A DNA stretch of 9,400 nt, taken from NCBI GenBank assembly GCA_902478885.1, contig CABSMS010000077.1:1-9400 (forward strand). Direction: 5' to 3'. This stretch comes from an uncultured Collinsella sp. (GTDB lineage Bacteria > Actinomycetota > Coriobacteriia > Coriobacteriales > Coriobacteriaceae). Below, in pieces: positions 6,590 to 9,400 of this stretch; position 1 is the stretch's first letter, and each line of letters opens with the position of its first letter. The position numbers were made by a program, and so were the translations under genes. Below the pieces are notes generated by a model. That model saw only the letters and a list, made by a program, of their open reading frames with translations, was not told where the DNA came from and ran no database searches.

Positions 6590-6595
6590 AGTATA
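6590..6595 (-). promoter_or_regulatory. possible -10 box giving a leaderless AraC-family mRNA
   Basis: On the minus strand TATACT occupies 6595-6590, with 6 nt between it and the ATG at 6583. Transcription would then start at or within a base or two of the A of ATG. No recognisable -35 hexamer lies 17 nt further upstream. Confidence 0.35.
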
Positions 6596-6608
6596 AAGCG
6601 CGATGGGC

Positions 6609-6818
6609 TTAGATTGCTCTTGCCTGTTCGGGGAACGCCTTGTCTAGGGATACTTGGAGCCTCTCGAACGATGCTCGCAAGTTGTGGTTCTGGTCGGTTG
6701 AGCGTTTGGCTTTTGTGGTGGGGGAGTCGAGGAGGCCGTTTCTCTGTGTCGGGGGGAAGGAGAAAAGGTTTGCATGATTTAGGGATGGCTGCTGTGCTGC
6801 GCCGTTGGAAGAATGCAT
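6609..6818 (-). CDS. small hypothetical protein (69 aa)
   Basis: Not recognised. The ATG at 6818 has a strong Shine-Dalgarno sequence, GAGGAGG at 6829-6835 on the minus strand, 10 nt upstream, and ends at TAA 25 bp before the AraC-family start. The product is polar and basic (…KAKRSTDQNHNLRASFERL…) with no membrane segment, signal peptide or cysteine motif. The second half has codon use resembling the neighbours. It lies 2 nt after the stop of an ATG-less open frame on the same strand (6821-7015), an arrangement typical of translational coupling. The opposite strand is also open over 6613-6780 without a good start, so the coding strand is not certain. It may be a real small gene, a gene remnant or a conserved intergenic element. 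Confidence 0.35.
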   Translation of the reverse strand: MHSSNGAAQQPSLNHANLFSFPPTQRNGLLDSPTTKAKRSTDQNHNLRASFERLQVSLDKAFPEQARAI

Positions 6819-6820
6819 GC

Positions 6821-7015
6821 TTATGCGGCCTCCTCGATGTCCACCAAAAGATTGCGCACGGGGTGTGCTGCTAGGTCCCGTGCGCTGGCAGTATTATGCC
6901 GCGGTTGCTGCAAAGAAGCGCTAAAGAAAGGCTTAACCTGGTTTGGTGTTACGATGAAACCGCAGGTCAAGGCTATTGAGTAACACTCTTGAAAGGTTTT
7001 GGGCTTAAGGGCTTT
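6821..7015 (-). other. ATG-less open frame upstream of the 69-aa gene; gene remnant or non-ATG small gene
   Basis: This minus-strand frame is open for 64 codons between TAG (7018-7016) and TAA (6823-6821). It contains no ATG; TTG at 6970 is the likeliest alternative start but lacks a good RBS. The predicted tail, SARDLAAHPVRNLLVDIEEA, reads like a genuine protein end, and its EEA codons supply the GAGGAGG that would serve the next gene. I do not recognise the family. It could be the degraded end of a longer gene, a short non-ATG gene or chance. Confidence 0.25.
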
Positions 7016-7071
7016 CTAAGGTTTGTGACGTAGACGTGGCGCGGACGTGCGGAGCGTGTGAATGCTCGCTG

Positions 7072-8061
7072 TTAGCGCTGCGGCTCTGCAGCCCGTACCT
7101 GCTCGATGACCTTTTCCATGGTGGCATCGATGCGGTCTTTCTTGAGTTCGCATTCCCAGATGGTTATGGGCGTCCAGCCCATTTGAGTGAGTGCTGCCAC
7201 GGCAGCGCGGTCGCGCTCGACGTTGCGACGGAACTTTGCCTCCCAAAACTCAACGTTGCGCTTGGGCTGGCTGGGGTTGCACTTGGGGCAGCGGTGCCAA
7301 AAGCAGCCGTTGACGAAGATGGCGATTTTGCGCCCGGGGAAGGCGATGTCGGGCTTTCCGGGCACCTTCCATTCCAGACGGTATCCCGTAAGGCCTGCGG
7401 CGCGCAGGCGCTGGCGAACGAGCAGCTCGGGCTTGGTGTTGGCGCGCTTGTTGCCCTTCATGGACTTTTTTATAGCGGCGCGACGGCGCACGAGTTCACG
7501 TTCGTCGGCGGAAAGGTCCGAGGTGTCGATGCCGTCCAGCAGGCCAGGCTTGGGACGCTTTTTGCTGCGGCGCTTCGGTGCGCGCTTGGGTTTGGTGGCG
7601 GGCTCGTCGGTCGTGGTGGCCTCGGCGTCGTTGGCAGTGCCGTTGGCCTCAAGCCGATCTTCCTTCAACTCAATCAGAGCATCGATAAGCCCCTTATCGG
7701 CGGGCATCCATTCCACCGTGGCAAGCGAAGTGCGCGGAATCCAGCGGATATCGAGCTGGCGGTCGTGCTTCTGGGGCTCGTCGGACTCTTTAGCCAGCGA
7801 GCAGTAGTAGCACTCCATGGAGAGATGAAAATCGGGGTAGTCATACTCAACGGTGTAGAAATCGCGCAGGTTGTTGACCTTCACCTGCAGCTCTTCCATG
7901 AGCTCGCGGCGCACGGCGTCCTCGGGCGTCTCGCCGCGCATGAGCTTGCCACCTGGGAACTCCCAAAGTCCCTGCATGTCGCCATAGCCGCGCTGCACGG
8001 CCAGTAGCTCGTCGGATCCTTCCTTGCGAATGATCCCAGCGGCAACATGAACAGTCTTCAA
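7072..8061 (-). CDS. Nudix (MutT-like) hydrolase fused to a Vsr mismatch endonuclease
   Basis: One 329-aa protein with two repair domains. Residues 1-135 are a MutT-type Nudix domain: LWEFPGGK (32-39) and the Nudix box G38-x5-E44-x7-R52-E-L-x-E56-E57, with Q59 in place of the usual final glycine. The expected activity is hydrolysis of oxidised dNTPs such as 8-oxo-dGTP. Residues 136-195 are a charged linker with a lysine/arginine-rich stretch (158-172). Residues 200-329 are a Vsr (very short patch repair) endonuclease: TKPELLVRQRLR (209-220), PGKPD with catalytic D238, GCFWH (252-256) with catalytic H256, cysteines C253, C258, C261 and C304 as likely zinc ligands, and the family's FWEAKFRRNVERDR (272-285). 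Vsr nicks beside T:G mismatches. The TTG at 8061 is preferred: GAGAGAGGA (8068-8076) lies 6 nt upstream and the Nudix fold begins at once. The frame stays open upstream to 8646, but only as antisense to the ABC gene. Confidence 0.9.
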   Translation of the reverse strand: MKTVHVAAGIIRKEGSDELLAVQRGYGDMQGLWEFPGGKLMRGETPEDAVRRELMEELQVKVNNLRDFYTVEYDYPDFHLSMECYYCSLAKESDEPQKHDRQLDIRWIPRTSLATVEWMPADKGLIDALIELKEDRLEANGTANDAEATTTDEPATKPKRAPKRRSKKRPKPGLLDGIDTSDLSADERELVRRRAAIKKSMKGNKRANTKPELLVRQRLRAAGLTGYRLEWKVPGKPDIAFPGRKIAIFVNGCFWHRCPKCNPSQPKRNVEFWEAKFRRNVERDRAAVAALTQMGWTPITIWECELKKDRIDATMEKVIEQVRAAEPQR

Positions 8062-8067
8062 CAGGAG

Positions 8068-8076
8068 TCCTCTCTC
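8068..8076 (-). promoter_or_regulatory. ribosome binding site fixing the TTG start of the Nudix-Vsr gene
   Basis: On the minus strand GAGAGAGGA ends 6 nt before TTG (8061-8059). No in-frame ATG or GTG lies between it and the Nudix core, so this site decides the start. Confidence 0.75.
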
Positions 8077-8109
8077 AACATCAACACGTGACAGGCTAGC
8101 TACCCGTAC

Positions 8110-8136
8110 CTTACACAACGGTAAGGCAAGCGTAAG
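8110..8136. promoter_or_regulatory. 11-bp-phased CTTAC/GTAAG/GTAAG operator, probably for an OmpR/PhoB-type regulator
   Basis: Three identical half-sites sit at exact 11-bp steps: CTTAC (8110-8114, inverted), GTAAG (8121-8125) and GTAAG (8132-8136), with 6-nt gaps. Direct half-sites one helical turn apart are characteristic of OmpR/PhoB-family response regulators, which control BceAB-type transporters. The site lies 74 bp before the ABC ATPase start and 49 bp before the Nudix-Vsr start, so it could influence both. No such regulator gene is in the window. Confidence 0.6.
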
Positions 8137-8161
8137 CCATATCGATGGTAGCCGACTCGTC

Positions 8162-8199
8162 TTCTTGCGACTATAGATGCCGTAGACTAATCGCAAGAA
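8162..8199. promoter_or_regulatory. 9-bp inverted repeat overlapping the ABC gene RBS
   Basis: TTCTTGCGA (8162-8170) and TCGCAAGAA (8191-8199) are perfect inverted copies 20 nt apart. A TATAGA -10-like box (8172-8177) lies between the arms, and the right arm overlaps the Shine-Dalgarno AAGAAAGGA (8195-8203). It could be an operator covering the promoter or, if transcription starts upstream, a hairpin hiding the RBS. Confidence 0.5.
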
Positions 8200-8209
8200 A
8201 GGACTCGGT

Positions 8210-8995
8210 ATGCAAACCACGCACACGGCGACCCCGGTACTGGAGGTCGCGCATCTCGAAAAGGTATATGGAGCGCTGGGCAACGTGACCCGCGCGCTCA
8301 ACGATGTCAGCTTTACCGTCAACCGCGCCGAATTCGTTGGCATCATGGGCGCCTCGGGCTCGGGCAAGTCGACGTTGCTCAACTGCGTCTCGACCATCGA
8401 TAGCGCCACGAGCGGCACCATCCGCATCAACGGGCAGGACGTAACACGCATGAAGCAGGCTAAGCTTTCGCAGTTCCGCCGCGAGGAGCTCGGCTTTATC
8501 TTCCAGGATTCCAACCTGCTCGATACGCTCACGGCGCGCGAGAACATCGCCCTGCCGCTCACCATCGCCCGCACAAACTCGGCAGAGATTTCGACTCGCG
8601 TGCAGGATGTGGCCGCGCGCCTGTCCATCAGCCAGGTGCTCGACAAGTATCCCTACCAGATGTCCGGCGGTCAGCAGCAGCGCGTTGCCGCGGCTCGCGC
8701 GCTCGTCACCGACCCCACCATGATCATGGCCGACGAGCCCACCGGCGCCCTCGATTCCAAGAGCGCCCGCCTGCTGCTCGAGAGCCTGGAGGCCCTCAAT
8801 CGCCGCCTGTGCGCTACCGTGCTCATGGTCACGCATGACAGCTTTGCTGCCAGCTACACGAGCCGCGTGTTGTTTATCCGCGACGGCAAGATCTTCACCG
8901 AGCTGCGCCGCGGCGACACCGACCGCCGAGAGTTTTTCGACCGCATTATGGAGGTCGTTGCCATGATAGGCGGTGAGGGCTCCGATGCTCTGTAA
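8210..8995 (+). CDS. ABC transporter ATP-binding protein, BceA/MacB-like
   Basis: A 261-aa cytoplasmic ATPase subunit energising an FtsX-type permease. Walker A is GASGSGKST (47-55), the Q-loop Q99, the ABC signature MSGGQQQR (151-158), Walker B MIMADE (171-176), the D-loop GALD (179-182) and the switch histidine H209 (VTHD). The G-x-GSGKST and DEPTGALDS features are typical of the BceA/LolD/MacB subfamily that pumps or senses antimicrobial peptides. The start at 8210 has AAGAAAGGA 6 nt upstream. The downstream permease begins inside this gene (11-bp overlap), so the two are translated together. It is divergent from the Nudix-Vsr gene, with an 11-bp-phased operator between them. A role in resistance to a peptide antibiotic is inferred from family; the substrate is unknown. 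Confidence 0.93.
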   Translation: MQTTHTATPVLEVAHLEKVYGALGNVTRALNDVSFTVNRAEFVGIMGASGSGKSTLLNCVSTIDSATSGTIRINGQDVTRMKQAKLSQFRREELGFIFQDSNLLDTLTARENIALPLTIARTNSAEISTRVQDVAARLSISQVLDKYPYQMSGGQQQRVAAARALVTDPTMIMADEPTGALDSKSARLLLESLEALNRRLCATVLMVTHDSFAASYTSRVLFIRDGKIFTELRRGDTDRREFFDRIMEVVAMIGGEGSDAL

Positions 8996-9400
8996 ACTCG
9001 CTTGGGGCAACGTCCGCCGCGCCGGCCGCGACTACCTCGTCTACCTTTTGACGCTCACCCTGGGCGTCACGGTCTTCTATGCCTTTAACACCATCTCGAT
9101 GCAGGTCGACATCGCCGGAATCGATGAAAAGGGCTTGGCGCAGGTAATGGGCAGCATGCTCGGCGACCTGACGTACTTTTTGGCCGGTGTCATGGCCTTT
9201 TTGATGGTGTATGCCAATAACTTCATCATGAAACGCCGCAAGAAGGAGTTTGGCCTGTACCAGGTGCTCGGCATGGGGCGTGGGCGCGTCGCCACGATCA
9301 TGGCGCTCGAGACGGTGATTGTCTCGGTCGTGGCCTTTGTCGCCGGCATTGTGCTGGGTGTGGGACTCTCCCAGCTCATGACGTTCTTTACGGCCTCGCT
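8985..9400 (+). CDS. FtsX-type ABC permease, BceB-like (N-terminal part, runs off the window)
   Basis: A membrane permease partner of the preceding ATPase; the first 138 codons are visible with no stop. It starts MLCKLAWGNVRRAG, the usual short amphipathic N-terminus of BceB-like permeases. Predicted membrane segments lie at about 17-36, 62-82 and 107-130. Between the second and third is the cytoplasmic FtsX motif (RRKKEFGLYQVLGMGRGRVA, 84-103), which contacts the ATPase. The ATG at 8985 overlaps the ATPase stop by 11 bp and has GGTGAGGG (8972-8979) upstream. Full BceB proteins are about 650 aa with ten segments and a large extracellular loop. Whether this one has that loop cannot be seen here. 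Confidence 0.9.
   Translation, partial: MLCKLAWGNVRRAGRDYLVYLLTLTLGVTVFYAFNTISMQVDIAGIDEKGLAQVMGSMLGDLTYFLAGVMAFLMVYANNFIMKRRKKEFGLYQVLGMGRGRVATIMALETVIVSVVAFVAGIVLGVGLSQLMTFFTAS

Noticed and set aside
6311..6874. Plus-strand 187-aa open frame
   Set aside because: It is mostly antisense to the AraC-family gene, whose domains are clear, and the product has no recognisable features.
7401..7461. Internal start at M201 giving a separate Vsr protein
   Set aside because: No Shine-Dalgarno sequence precedes that ATG (7461 on the minus strand) and the frame is continuous with the Nudix domain.
8062..8646. Extension of the Nudix-Vsr frame to a 524-aa protein starting at 8646
   Set aside because: The extra 195 codons are antisense to the ABC ATPase, lack domain-like sequence and cross the divergent promoter region. 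The RBS at 8068-8076 supports the TTG start at 8061.

Overview
The window looks like a Coriobacteriia (Actinomycetota) gut anaerobe, most likely Collinsella or a close relative. The basis is GC-rich coding sequence with C/G-ending codons, an oxygen-detoxifying flavodiiron protein, a fermentative sugar aldolase, BceAB-type ABC genes, and the short A-rich/T-rich intergenic terminators. The genus is an inference from style, not from a database search. The first 44 bases are not genomic: they are a Nextera sequencing adapter, so real sequence starts at about 45 and this is the raw end of an assembled contig.

Layout. 92-1252 (+) is a flavodiiron protein, closed by a strong intrinsic terminator. 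1459-2574 (+) is an ORC/Cdc6-like AAA+ ATPase with a C-terminal winged helix and visibly lower GC than its neighbours. It is preceded by three tandem 19-bp repeats and bracketed by two near-identical 43-nt terminator hairpins. A DeoR-family regulator (2745-3548, -) and a class II ketose-bisphosphate aldolase (3883-4740, +) are divergent, with a structured 334-bp region between them. A 151-nt nested inverted repeat (perfect 37-bp outer arms) separates the aldolase from a convergent HAD phosphatase (4965-5588, -). Upstream of the HAD gene on the same strand lie an AraC-family regulator (5645-6583, -) and a poorly understood stretch (6609-7015, -) holding one plausible 69-aa gene and one ATG-less open frame. 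7072-8061 (-) encodes a single protein joining an N-terminal MutT-type Nudix domain to a C-terminal Vsr mismatch endonuclease, starting at TTG. Divergent from it, an ABC ATPase (8210-8995, +) and the start of its FtsX-type permease (8985 to the window end, +) form a BceAB-like pair behind an 11-bp-phased operator.

How they work together. The flavodiiron protein protects an anaerobe from O2 or NO. The DeoR/aldolase pair is a typical sugar-catabolism switch. The ABC pair probably responds to a cell-envelope antibiotic through a response regulator whose gene is not in the window. The Nudix-Vsr protein would combine cleanup of oxidised nucleotides with repair of T:G mismatches in one polypeptide. 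It is the most unusual coding feature here; the 4765-4915 long hairpin and the tandem repeats ahead of the ATPase are the most unusual non-coding ones.
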